The notes beneath the pieces are model-generated. The model was not told the DNA's origin. It saw only the letters and a list, made by a program, of their open reading frames with translations, and did no database searches. The translations under genes and the position numbers were made by a program. A DNA stretch of 64,000 nucleotides, from positions 992,001 through 1,056,000 of the forward strand of contig NZ_CP019062.1 in assembly GCF_002951615.1 (NCBI RefSeq), in the 5' to 3' direction. Shown here piece after piece: positions 26,632 through 33,548 of the stretch; the first letter of the stretch is position 1; every line of letters begins with the position of its first letter. The DNA comes from Rahnella sikkimica. Lineage in GTDB: Bacteria; Pseudomonadota; Gammaproteobacteria; Enterobacterales; Enterobacteriaceae.

Positions 26632-26682
26632 CCCCTTAATAACGTGATATGGATGCTCGTATTTATCGCTGCGATGACCGGC
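26632..26682 (-). repeat. 51-bp direct repeat, copy 2
   Basis: Identical to 25560-25610 over 51 bp. It lies between the end of N and the start of the gene at 25896-26624, again including the ribosome binding site region. Confidence 0.95.
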
Positions 26683-26691
26683 TGCGATGGT

Positions 26692-26985
26692 TCAAATCAG
26701 CGGAATGCTTTTGCCGCGCATCTTCTGCCGAGCGTTAACCTGCTGACCAAGCGGATTGCGTACTTTGTTGTGTTGCTCTGCCACCCATTCTTTCTGCTGC
26801 TTAGGTAAGCGAAGAGAAGCTTTGTAGTCGGTCAGGCTCAATGCTTTTGCTACCCGACTGGAACCGCCTGCAAGCGCCGTGGCGACGTTTTTAGAAAGAG
26901 CCAACTCACTATTCGCCTCAGCCGCTTTCGCTGCGTTGTGAGCTGTCATGCGACGTGCGTTATACCTTTGCTTTGAGTTCATCAT
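26692..26985 (-). CDS. N: Transcription antitermination protein N
   Basis: A 97-aa basic protein. Its last residues, ARQKMRGKSIPLI, match the lambda N C-terminus GRQKIKGKSIPLI. The N-terminal MMNSKQRYNARRMTAHNAAKA fits the arginine-rich motif that binds boxB RNA. N joins NusA, NusB, NusE and NusG on RNA polymerase at nut sites and lets it pass terminators. It is the first gene of the PL transcript, downstream of PL and nutL. Several intrinsic terminators inside the operon match its role. GAGGAACAC precedes two adjacent ATG codons. Confidence 0.9.
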   Translation of the reverse strand: MMNSKQRYNARRMTAHNAAKAAEANSELALSKNVATALAGGSSRVAKALSLTDYKASLRLPKQQKEWVAEQHNKVRNPLGQQVNARQKMRGKSIPLI

Positions 26986-27031
26986 GTGTTCCTCGGTAAG
27001 TGCTTAGGTGATGTGGTGGCCGGTGCTGCAT

Positions 27032-27105
27032 TCCGGCATGTATCTCTGGAATCGAACCAGATCACCCCGACTTTGACGGGAGCTCTACCGATTGAGCTTA
27101 CATAC
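27032..27105 (-). other. Degenerate tRNA-like structure in the PL leader
   Basis: On the minus strand a cloverleaf can be drawn. Acceptor GTATGTA / TACATGC pairs over 7 bp with one wobble. The D arm is GCTC / GAGC with loop AATCGGTA. The anticodon arm is CCCG / CGGG with loop TCAAAGT. The T arm is TCTGG / CCAGA with loop TTCGATT. Defects are a single base between acceptor and D arm, two extra bases after the T arm, C at position 33, and no CCA end. It is probably a decayed or repurposed tRNA, not a working one. It lies between nutL and N. Confidence 0.55.
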
Positions 27106-27152
27106 TCACGATCTGTTCACCGGGCCTAGGAACCCCGTCACCATCACGCTTC

Positions 27153-27180
27153 GCGCATCAGCCTGCGCATTCACCACATC
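27153..27180 (-). repeat. 28-bp repeat, left copy
   Basis: Perfect 28-bp match, in opposite orientation, to 36614-36641. In both places a tRNA-like structure lies downstream in the direction of transcription (about 50 nt here, about 160 nt on the right). Confidence 0.95.
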
Positions 27181-27200
27181 CCGAAGCACTTTCCTTCGGT

Positions 27201-27237
27201 CTCCTGAGTTCAGGAGAAATCATATTGTTAAAGAAGC
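27201..27237 (-). promoter_or_regulatory. nutL antitermination site
   Basis: On the minus strand a boxA-like CTTCTTTA (27229-27236) is followed 15 nt later by CTGAACTCAGGAG (27201-27213). That forms a hairpin with the preceding CTC (CTCCTG / CAGGAG). The same 13-mer follows boxA in nutR. It lies about 60 nt after the predicted PL start. Confidence 0.8.
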
Positions 27238-27306
27238 AGTCGGACTTCCTGTCCAACACGGCTGATAGTTCCTTCTGCCGTATCGATGTTTCGTTTCGAT
27301 GGATTC

Positions 27307-27342
27307 AATATATGCGTTATGTGCATATGCGTCAAACGCATA
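27307..27342 (-). promoter_or_regulatory. PL promoter with OL operators
   Basis: Minus-strand TTGACG (27335-27330), 17-nt spacer, TATATT (27312-27307): a near-consensus sigma70 promoter pointing to N. Overlapping operators are TATGCG-TCAAA-CGCATA (27326-27342, perfect palindrome) and TATGCG-TTATG-TGCATA (27311-27327). CI bound here would block PL. Further half-sites lie in 27350-27372. Confidence 0.82.
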
Positions 27343-27421
27343 TTTATAAATATGAGCGCATAGCGATGCATATGACTGTTTTGAAATGGAATTTATTTTT
27401 GCGTTGTTAATGCGTGGATAC

Positions 27422-27444
27422 AAAAAAGCCCGCATTTAGCGGGC
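27422..27444 (-). terminator. Intrinsic terminator of the cI transcript
   Basis: On the minus strand GCCCGC - TAAAT - GCGGGC followed by TTTTTTG, 38 bp after the cI stop. Confidence 0.9.
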
Positions 27445-27481
27445 CATTAGGCGATTGGCGCAAAACTATTGTGGGTATTTT

Positions 27482-28171
27482 TCAACCATGCTTGCGGATT
27501 TGCTGCGACTGACTGACCAAAACCTTGCCTTGAACGTGCAGCATGTTCATTTCTTCTTGAGTTAACGCCCAAGTTTCATACGTTTTGTTGTCTGAAATCA
27601 CCTTGAGTTCGAATTTAACCTTCTGAAGGCGCTTAACAAAGGTGTCGCCATTGAAGTTAAAAACGTAGATTCCGTCACCATCAAAGAACGTGACCTCAGT
27701 ATCCACAAAGATGAGATCACCAGGTTCCAGGGTGCCGGTCATCGAGTCGCCCCGAACGTTAATCAGCATGACTGAACCCTGCGGGCGATTCCCAAATATT
27801 GATTTTGCGTATTCAGGAACGTACTCAATGGAGCGGATTACTTCAACAACATCCCCTGAGCTACTTCCTGCGCCTGCGCTGGCTGACACACCAAGTACAT
27901 CAACTCTATACACATTATCTCTCCTAGAATTGGCGAGTGAATTAACACTGTATTTATGTACAGTATCATCTTCGTCTTCATCAGAGAATAGCTCAGAAAC
28001 AGGAATAGAGAGGGCGTCCGCAACTTTTTGCAGCATGGTCTCGCTAAACCCCTGTTTGCCACGTTCAAGGCGAGAGAGGTTGCCGACATCGCTATCTATG
28101 GTGTCGGCCAGTTGCTGCAATGTCATTTTCCGTGCAGTGCGGATTTGTCTAATGCGGTCGCCTATTTTCAT
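27482..28171 (-). CDS. cI: CI-type phage repressor
   Basis: A 229-aa repressor. The N-terminal XRE helix-turn-helix is at residues about 4-60 (MTLQQLADTIDSDVGNLSRL). The C-terminal LexA/S24 peptidase-like domain has Ser143 (VRGDSMTGTLEPGD) and Lys180 (NGDTFVKRLQK) as the self-cleavage pair. A likely Ala-Gly cleavage site is in VLGVSASAGAG near residue 99. RecA activated by DNA damage would promote self-cleavage and induction. It is divergent from cro across OR and maintains lysogeny. Confidence 0.94.
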   Translation of the reverse strand: MKIGDRIRQIRTARKMTLQQLADTIDSDVGNLSRLERGKQGFSETMLQKVADALSIPVSELFSDEDEDDTVHKYSVNSLANSRRDNVYRVDVLGVSASAGAGSSSGDVVEVIRSIEYVPEYAKSIFGNRPQGSVMLINVRGDSMTGTLEPGDLIFVDTEVTFFDGDGIYVFNFNGDTFVKRLQKVKFELKVISDNKTYETWALTQEEMNMLHVQGKVLVSQSQQIRKHG

Positions 28172-28190
28172 AGCTTAATTAAAAACCTTT

Positions 28191-28255
28191 TATGCGCTCC
28201 TCGCAAAGCGCCTTGCGCAAACCATTTGCATCGCATATTATGCGTATAGCGCATT
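28191..28255. promoter_or_regulatory. OR region with PR promoter
   Basis: The plus-strand promoter is TTGCGC (28213-28218), 17-nt spacer, TATTAT (28236-28241), pointing to cro. Operator-like sites are TATGCG-TATAG-CGCATT (28239-28255, covering the -10 and start) and TATGCG-CTCCT-CGCAAA (28191-28207, on the cI side). The half-site TATGCG is shared with OL. A third operator expected between them is not clear by eye. Confidence 0.75.
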
Positions 28256-28268
28256 AACGGAGGTATAT

Positions 28269-28496
28269 ATGCAAACGCCACTAAGAAAAATGCGTGTAGA
28301 GAAAGGACTCACCATCGCTGAGGTAGCAATCGCTACAAATCTGGATGTTGGGAACCTAAGCCGAATCGAGCGAGGCATTCAGGTTACCTCGCTCGAAACA
28401 GCAGAGAAGCTCTCTCAATACTTCAAAGGTTTGATTACTGAGATGCAAATTCTCTACCCGCAACGGTACATCACGGCGGCAGAAAAGGCCGCCTAA
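28269..28496 (+). CDS. cro: Cro-like repressor
   Basis: A 75-aa XRE-family protein starting MQTPLRKMRVEKGLTIAEVA, with recognition helix region NLDVGNLSRIERG. That matches the DVGNLSRLERG segment of the CI next door, so both probably read the same operators. It is the first gene of the PR transcript; GGAGG lies 6 nt before the ATG. Cro represses cI and early transcription during lytic growth. Confidence 0.88.
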   Translation: MQTPLRKMRVEKGLTIAEVAIATNLDVGNLSRIERGIQVTSLETAEKLSQYFKGLITEMQILYPQRYITAAEKAA

Positions 28497-28502
28497 GCAG
28501 TT

Positions 28503-28540
28503 CGCTCTTTAAAAAATCAGCCGCTCTCTGAACTCAGGAG
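28503..28540 (+). promoter_or_regulatory. nutR antitermination site
   Basis: A consensus boxA, CGCTCTTTA (28503-28511), lies just after cro. The boxB-like CTGAACTCAGGAG (28528-28540) follows, identical to the nutL element. Position between cro and cII is as in lambda. Confidence 0.82.
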
Positions 28541-28612
28541 CAATAACAACAGTGGCAACTCCACGGAGTAGTCACGCAAACACACAACTAACCAACAACG
28601 GAAGTATCACGC

Positions 28613-28909
28613 ATGGACATTGCAAACTCTCGCAAACCAACACAGCGAGAAATCGACAGAGCAGAAACAGATCTGATTCTGACTGTGTCGCAACTGACTG
28701 GTCGCAAGTTCGCTGACTTAGCTGGATGGCATGAATCGAAGATTAGCCGGATGAACTGGCGGGATATCGCCACGGTGTTCTGTATTGCTCGGATGGCGGC
28801 AGAAGTGAGTCCGCTGGGAAGGGTGATTCAAGAGGCGTTCAAGGCAGTAGGAAAGCAAAAAGCCCCTGCGGTAACAGAGGCTTCTGAGCAAATCACAATG
28901 TCGTTTTAA
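28613..28909 (+). CDS. cII: CII-type transcriptional activator
   Basis: A 98-aa protein with helix-turn-helix FADLAGWHESKISRMNWRDI. Its C-terminus TEASEQITMSF is close to lambda CII (TERSEQIQMEF). CII activates PRE, PI and PaQ to establish lysogeny and is unstable unless CIII protects it. It lies second in the PR operon after nutR. A CII-type binding site overlaps its 5' end (28622-28635). Confidence 0.9.
   Translation: MDIANSRKPTQREIDRAETDLILTVSQLTGRKFADLAGWHESKISRMNWRDIATVFCIARMAAEVSPLGRVIQEAFKAVGKQKAPAVTEASEQITMSF
28622..28635 (-). promoter_or_regulatory. PRE-type CII binding site
   Basis: On the minus strand TTGC-GAGAGT-TTGC matches the CII recognition pattern TTGC-N6-TTGC. It lies over codons 4-8 of cII and points leftward through cro to cI, as lambda PRE does. 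Confidence 0.75.
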
Positions 28910-28933
28910 CTGTACAAAACAACAGGAGTAATT

Positions 28934-29095
28934 ATGCACCAAAAGAGAAAGACACGCCAGCCCCCAGAAAGAACTCAGCAGCGGGCTGCGCTTCCAGATG
29001 AGTTCGTTATGACATGCATGGATCACCCCGATACCGGCAAACGGTTTGCTGAGATATTCCGCAACTTCAAACCTAAGGGGCGACCTGATGAGTAA
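28934..29095 (+). CDS. 53-aa basic phage protein
   Basis: It starts MHQKRKTRQPPERTQQRAAL and ends FRNFKPKGRPDE, read directly. CAGGAG lies 8 nt before the ATG. Its last codons overlap the start of the O-like gene by 8 bp. Short basic proteins in this slot between cII and O are usual in lambdoid phages. Function unknown. Confidence 0.7.
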   Translation: MHQKRKTRQPPERTQQRAALPDEFVMTCMDHPDTGKRFAEIFRNFKPKGRPDE

Positions 29096-30020
29096 CGTAG
29101 CCTATGCAGATTTCAGAGGGCAATCCGCTCTCAGGAGTTCACGGATGGAGAACCAAAAACAGGGGCATATAGCCCTGTTCAGGAGCCTTCTATCCAAGGA
29201 TTGGGCGAAGGACACAGCCAAATTATCAATGTGGGTGAGGCTGATAGGAGAGGCAGCTTATAAGCCTCGCACAGTAGATTTCTCAGGGAAAACTTGGGAG
29301 TTAATGCCTGGTCAGTTGGTAACGACTGCGGCGATCATGGGTCGTAAACTTCGTGATCAGGATGGCAATGAAAAGAGTCCTCAAGCAGTAACCAGAATGC
29401 TTAATTTCTTCGCCAGAGAAGGGATGATCACCACCAAAGGAACCCGCTTTGGGACAGTGATTTCCATCACAAATTATGGCGATTATCAGGTCATTTCAGC
29501 CGATGAACCTTCCGATAGACCATCCGGTAACAACAAACCCAGCCGTAGCAAGGCTTTGAAGGGTGTACCCGATGAACCTTCCGATAGACCATCCGGTGAA
29601 CAGAACAAGAAGTTACTAGAACAAGAATTAAAAGATACCCCTAAATCCCCAGAGGGGAGTTTGGTCGAGCAGGAAGAAACCAAACCCAAAAAACAGGCAG
29701 CATCAAAATTCACATTCGACCGTGAACGTTTCCAAGACACTTGGAACTGCAAAGCCAAAAAGCACGGACTACCACGAATCACAAGCATCAGCATTTCCAC
29801 CGAGAAAGGCATTAAGCGCCTGTACGAGTCCCACCTGTTGCACTGCAAGCAGACCAAGCGATCGCCAGCTGACATCGACACGTTCATCAACGGGTACATT
29901 GAGTTCGGTTATGAACCATCTCCGTATGCTATGGGCGATAACCCAGCCGGAAGAAAGTACGGGATAGACACCGCGCTGACTCAGCGGATTATAGACAAGA
30001 TCATCAGCCAGGAGGTTTGA
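29088..30020 (+). CDS. Replication initiator O-like protein
   Basis: A 310-aa protein starting MSNVAYADFRGQSALRSSRM. The N-terminal winged-helix part (residues about 20-140: HIALFRSLLSKDWAKDTAKL, QAVTRMLNFFAREGMITTKG) fits lambda O-type and phage initiator proteins. The middle holds two DEPSDRPSG copies encoded by DNA iterons, and the C-terminal part would contact the helicase. I chose the ATG at 29088, 7 nt after AAGGGG. It binds the iterons and loads the helicase encoded next. Confidence 0.85.
   Translation: MSNVAYADFRGQSALRSSRMENQKQGHIALFRSLLSKDWAKDTAKLSMWVRLIGEAAYKPRTVDFSGKTWELMPGQLVTTAAIMGRKLRDQDGNEKSPQAVTRMLNFFAREGMITTKGTRFGTVISITNYGDYQVISADEPSDRPSGNNKPSRSKALKGVPDEPSDRPSGEQNKKLLEQELKDTPKSPEGSLVEQEETKPKKQAASKFTFDRERFQDTWNCKAKKHGLPRITSISISTEKGIKRLYESHLLHCKQTKRSPADIDTFINGYIEFGYEPSPYAMGDNPAGRKYGIDTALTQRIIDKIISQEV
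29501..29597 (+). repeat. Iteron pair, probable phage replication origin
   Basis: Two identical 28-bp direct repeats (29501-29528 and 29570-29597, both starting CGATGAACCTTCCGATAGAC), 69 bp apart start to start and in frame. An A-rich segment follows at 29603-29650. In lambda, ori likewise lies inside the O gene as iterons followed by an AT-rich unwinding stretch. Confidence 0.72.
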
Positions 30021-30021
30021 C

Positions 30022-31368
30022 ATGGAAAGTTATGAATTCGAGGAGTTGCTCGTAGGTTCGATGATTGTGAAAGGCGACCACATCGACTGCCGAGACATCG
30101 CCGGGAAACTTCCTGCTGAAGCTTTCGAAAACTTCCACCTGCGCCGCATGTACACCGTCATCGTCGCTCTGCTGAGCAAAGCCGAACCGACAGACATGTT
30201 CACCGTGCAGAGTAGCGTTCCTGATGAGACGAAAGACTTCGTTCTTGAAGTGGCTACCCGCTGCCGTTCTGCTGCAAACATTAAGGCGTGGGCTAAGCGT
30301 GTTCGCCAGTGCTGGATGCTACGACAGGGTGAGGCTGAACTGCTCAAAGCAGCTGAGCTACTGCGCGGCGCATCAACGCATGATCTTGGCGAACGTCTTG
30401 CAGAAGTATCGGGGATGCTTTCAAAGCTTCAGTTTGAAACCAACGACCGTTTACCGCGCCGAATTGGCGACATGCTGGATGACTACATGGAAGTGTTGGA
30501 GAAACGCATGAAAGGCGCTGAGTCAGGCATGTATCTGAAAACTGGCATTGATGCGATGGATGGTGAGTATGGCGGCTTCGACCGAACAGACCTGATCATC
30601 GTAGCGGGTCGACCTGGTATGGGTAAGACGGAACTGGCAATCAACATCGGTAACTCAATTGGCCGGCAGAAGGGAAAAGGTCTGATGGTGTCGATGGAAA
30701 TGTCAGACATGCAGGTGGTCGAACGCCACGTTGCTGACCGAGCTGGCTTGTCAGTTGGTACGCTGCGCAACCCGCTAAACATGTTAGATGAGCAGTACAC
30801 CAGGCTAACCGTGGCAACCGGCACATTGCTGGACGAAAACAACTACGTTATCGACGGGTCATTCACGGTAGACGAAATCATCGCCCACGCTGAGCGCATG
30901 AACATGGACGGCGGCCTTAGCTTTTTGACGATTGATTACCTCGGCCTGATGAAGAAATCCAAGGCAGAGCGTAACGACATCGCCATCGGCGACATCACCA
31001 GCAAGCTCAAGCAGTTCTGTCTTCGCAACAAGGTTCCCGTAATCCTTCTATCCCAGCTTAACCGCGGCGTTGAGTCACGCCTTGATAAGCGTCCGGGATT
31101 GGGCGACCTGAAGGACTCCAGCTCCATTGAGCAGGACGCAGACGTGATTATCTTCCCTTACCGAGATGAAGTGTACGACGAGCGCAGCGACATGAAAGGT
31201 ATCGCTGAAATCATCGTGGGCAAATACCGGTCAGGCAAGCCAAAGACGTTTTACATGGGCTGGAAGAATGGTCACTTCGTCAATATCGATCAGGCCGACG
31301 CTGCAAAGCGTTACGCGGAAAACACAAAGAAACCGACTGACAACAAGTCATGGCGGGGAGGCGAGTGA
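30022..31368 (+). CDS. Replicative DNA helicase, DnaB type
   Basis: A 448-aa DnaB-family helicase. The N-terminal domain spans residues about 1-100 and the RecA-like domain has Walker A AGRPGMGKTELAIN near residue 194-207. The Walker B segment is LSFLTIDYLGLM. The DnaB motif LSQLNRGVESRLDKRPGLGDLKDSSSIEQDADVI is followed by an arginine finger region. It corresponds to P22 gp12 and takes the place of lambda P plus the host helicase. It starts 1 bp after the O-like gene. Confidence 0.94.
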   Translation: MESYEFEELLVGSMIVKGDHIDCRDIAGKLPAEAFENFHLRRMYTVIVALLSKAEPTDMFTVQSSVPDETKDFVLEVATRCRSAANIKAWAKRVRQCWMLRQGEAELLKAAELLRGASTHDLGERLAEVSGMLSKLQFETNDRLPRRIGDMLDDYMEVLEKRMKGAESGMYLKTGIDAMDGEYGGFDRTDLIIVAGRPGMGKTELAINIGNSIGRQKGKGLMVSMEMSDMQVVERHVADRAGLSVGTLRNPLNMLDEQYTRLTVATGTLLDENNYVIDGSFTVDEIIAHAERMNMDGGLSFLTIDYLGLMKKSKAERNDIAIGDITSKLKQFCLRNKVPVILLSQLNRGVESRLDKRPGLGDLKDSSSIEQDADVIIFPYRDEVYDERSDMKGIAEIIVGKYRSGKPKTFYMGWKNGHFVNIDQADAAKRYAENTKKPTDNKSWRGGE

Positions 31369-31571
31369 TGGACACTAAGGCAGCATTTGAGAAGTGGTAT
31401 GTAGGTCTAGGCTCTTGCATGGCTGATAAAAAGAAAATGTTTGAAACTGATGATCTGGGATACACCGATGTCCTCACATGGACAGCATTTGCAGGATACA
31501 AAGCAGGTATCGCAGCCAGAAACGAAGAGCTTGCCTCCCACGGAATCAGAATTAAGGGGAAGACGGAATGA
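31368..31571 (+). CDS. Small phage protein, unknown function
   Basis: A 67-aa protein starting MDTKAAFEKWYVGLGSCMAD. The pattern FEKWY...YTDVLTWTAFAGYKAGIAAR is common in small lambdoid proteins. The ATG overlaps the helicase stop (TGATG). Function unknown. Confidence 0.7.
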   Translation: MDTKAAFEKWYVGLGSCMADKKKMFETDDLGYTDVLTWTAFAGYKAGIAARNEELASHGIRIKGKTE

Positions 31572-31777
31572 AAGAAGAAATGATGTACATGCCAAAAGAC
31601 GCGCCTGACGCCTTTATGATTAACCCAGATGACTTCGAAAAATTCAAGGCAATTAAGCCAGCCCTAGCCGCTCATGGCGTCAATATGATTTGCGACAGCA
31701 TGGTTGAGCCAGGGAAATTCATCGCAACGGGACGAAAGGCATCAGAGTTTGCAAAAATGATCGGAGGAATTGCGTGA
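31568..31777 (+). CDS. Small phage protein, unknown function
   Basis: A 69-aa protein starting MKEEMMYMPKDAPDAFMINP. It is coupled by ATGA overlaps on both sides. No family recognised. Confidence 0.65.
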   Translation: MKEEMMYMPKDAPDAFMINPDDFEKFKAIKPALAAHGVNMICDSMVEPGKFIATGRKASEFAKMIGGIA

Positions 31778-32256
31778 TGAATAACGATTTAGAACAGTTC
31801 AGCGAAGAAAGGCTGGAAGATATGCAGAAATACGTAACAGCAGGAATGACATTAGGCCATGCAGATGCGCTGCTTATTCGTCAAGCAATCGGCATAGCCC
31901 TAGCAGCAAAGCGGGCCAAGCCTGTTGGGTATTCGATAAGAGACGAAAATTATAATTGGCATATTGATTTTTGTGGCAAGGCTCATGAGTTGCAGCAGGG
32001 CGATTCACTCTACACCACACCACCAGCGAACTCTCCGGCAATTCCGGATGGCTGGATTAAGTATCAAGCGCAGAGGCCAGCCGCTAATGAGTACATCTCA
32101 TTTGTTAGTCGTCACGGCGAATACGCATCTGGCTTGGTTGGTGAAGATGAATGGGTAGAAATGCACGACGGAACAAGTTTCGAACTCGCTGAAATTTATA
32201 TCTGGTTGCTACTACCACCACTACCCGCCGCCCCTAAGCCGGAGAGTGATGAGTGA
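31774..32256 (+). CDS. Ea22/DUF551-like phage protein
   Basis: A 160-aa protein starting MMNNDLEQFSEERLEDMQKY. A helical N-terminus, a PVGYSIRDENYNWHI segment, a 'LYTTPPA' linker and a Trp-containing C-terminal module ending IWLLLPPLPAAP are typical of this diverse early-protein group. Function unknown. Confidence 0.7.
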   Translation: MMNNDLEQFSEERLEDMQKYVTAGMTLGHADALLIRQAIGIALAAKRAKPVGYSIRDENYNWHIDFCGKAHELQQGDSLYTTPPANSPAIPDGWIKYQAQRPAANEYISFVSRHGEYASGLVGEDEWVEMHDGTSFELAEIYIWLLLPPLPAAPKPESDE

Positions 32257-32555
32257 CGCCAAATCTGCAATTGGCCGTAAAGAGCGAATACTTTGACGCG
32301 ATGCTTTCCGGAGAAAAGGTGTTTGAGTACCGACTAAGAAACGAATATTGGAAGAAGCGTCTGGAAGGTCGGGCATACAACAAACTCACCATAACCAAAG
32401 GCTACCCAAAGCGAGAAGATAAGTCTCGGCGTATAGAGGTGAATTACTGCGGTTATGTTCTCAAAACCATCACCCATCCTCACTTCGGAAATGAACCTGT
32501 TGACGTCTACGCAATCAGGGTGGCCATCCCAATAATCGGGAGGAGCAATGAATAA
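32253..32555 (+). CDS. ASCH-like domain protein
   Basis: A 100-aa protein. The segment LAVKSEYFDAMLSGEKVFEYRLRNEYWKKRL, then KLTITKGYPKRED, with a final DVYAIRVAIPI, fits the ASCH/PUA-like fold (pattern-based). Such domains bind RNA or modified bases. The GTG start at 32253 overlaps the previous stop (GTGA). Its role in the phage is unknown. Confidence 0.72.
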   Translation: MTPNLQLAVKSEYFDAMLSGEKVFEYRLRNEYWKKRLEGRAYNKLTITKGYPKREDKSRRIEVNYCGYVLKTITHPHFGNEPVDVYAIRVAIPIIGRSNE

Positions 32556-33003
32556 AAAAACCTACCAATTACGCAACGAACAAATCCTCAGTAACGCAAT
32601 AAACCACCTCCGCAACACTCCGCTTAATCCAGACAAACCCTTCATCGTGACCATCCAAGAGCGCACCCGCTCACTGGAGCAAAATGCACGTTTATGGGCA
32701 ACCTTGTCTGACATCAGCGAACAGGTTAACTGGCACGGCCGAAAGCTAACCACAGAGCAGTGGAAGCATATTTTCACCGCCGCGCTGACCAAACAGGATG
32801 TGGTGCCAAATCTGGCCGGTGATGGTTTTGTCGTTCTCGGGCAGTCCACAAGCAAGATGACAGTCGGCGAACTCAGCAACCTGATAGAGCTGATTAACGC
32901 ATTCGGCACGGAGCAGGGTGTCAGGTTCAGCGATGAATCCAGGCTGGCAATCGAGTGGGCAAATCGTTGGGGTGAATCAAACAAACTTAAGCAGGTGGCG
33001 TAA
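32548..33003 (+). CDS. ninB: Recombination protein NinB
   Basis: A 151-aa protein starting MNKKTYQLRNEQILSNAINH, with the NinB signature RSLEQNARLWATLSDISEQV and WKHIFTAALTKQDVVPNLAG. NinB (Orf) of lambda is a recombination mediator that binds ssDNA and SSB and can replace RecFOR. It overlaps the previous gene by 8 bp and the methylase start by 1 bp. Confidence 0.93.
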   Translation: MNKKTYQLRNEQILSNAINHLRNTPLNPDKPFIVTIQERTRSLEQNARLWATLSDISEQVNWHGRKLTTEQWKHIFTAALTKQDVVPNLAGDGFVVLGQSTSKMTVGELSNLIELINAFGTEQGVRFSDESRLAIEWANRWGESNKLKQVA

Positions 33004-33548
33004 TGACAGATAAATCGAATACACCAGCGGAGTACAAAGATAGTTGGAGGACTCCACCGGAATTATTTTCAGCACTCAACGCGGAGTTCAGTTTCATCCT
33101 TGATGCCGCAGCAAGTGCAATGAATGCTTTGTGCCGGCACTTCATCACCGAAGAGCAAAACACACTGGAAACGCCATGGAATTCCGTCATGCCAGACATT
33201 CCAGGGTACGCATGGCTGAACCCACCATACAGCAACGTCACCCCGTTCGTTCAGAAGGCGGCGGTGGAGAATGCAGAGCACTCCACCGGCTGCGTGATGC
33301 TTCTCAATGCTGACACGTCAGTAGGCTGGTTCCTAGAAGCAATATCGACCGCGCACGAAGTGAGATTCATCACTGGCGGAAGACTGGCGTTCCTGAACGC
33401 CGAAACTGGCAAGCCGGTATCTGGAAACAACAAAGGGCAAATGCTGATTATCTGGCATCCATGGCCTCGCACCCATTGCGAGATGAAAACTATCGATCGG
33501 GATGCGCTTCTGTCGTTTGGTGCGCGACTGATGAAGAGGGCTGCATGA
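33003..33548 (+). CDS. Phage DNA N6-adenine methyltransferase
   Basis: A 181-aa protein of the phage Dam (DNA_N6_MTase) family. The N-terminal WRTPPELFSALNAEFSFILDAAA and the catalytic NPPY in GYAWLNPPYSNVTPFVQKAA are both visible. It methylates adenine, probably in GATC, and may protect phage DNA or affect packaging and timing. The ATG overlaps the NinB stop. Confidence 0.92.
   Translation: MTDKSNTPAEYKDSWRTPPELFSALNAEFSFILDAAASAMNALCRHFITEEQNTLETPWNSVMPDIPGYAWLNPPYSNVTPFVQKAAVENAEHSTGCVMLLNADTSVGWFLEAISTAHEVRFITGGRLAFLNAETGKPVSGNNKGQMLIIWHPWPRTHCEMKTIDRDALLSFGARLMKRAA

Noticed and set aside
27032..27105. Annotating this as a functional tRNA
   Set aside because: Position 33 is not T, spacing between arms is wrong on both sides and no CCA end is encoded.
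29501..29597. Two identical repeats considered as a CRISPR fragment
   Set aside because: They are in frame inside a replication initiator gene, only two copies exist, and iterons explain them better. No CRISPR array was seen anywhere in the window.
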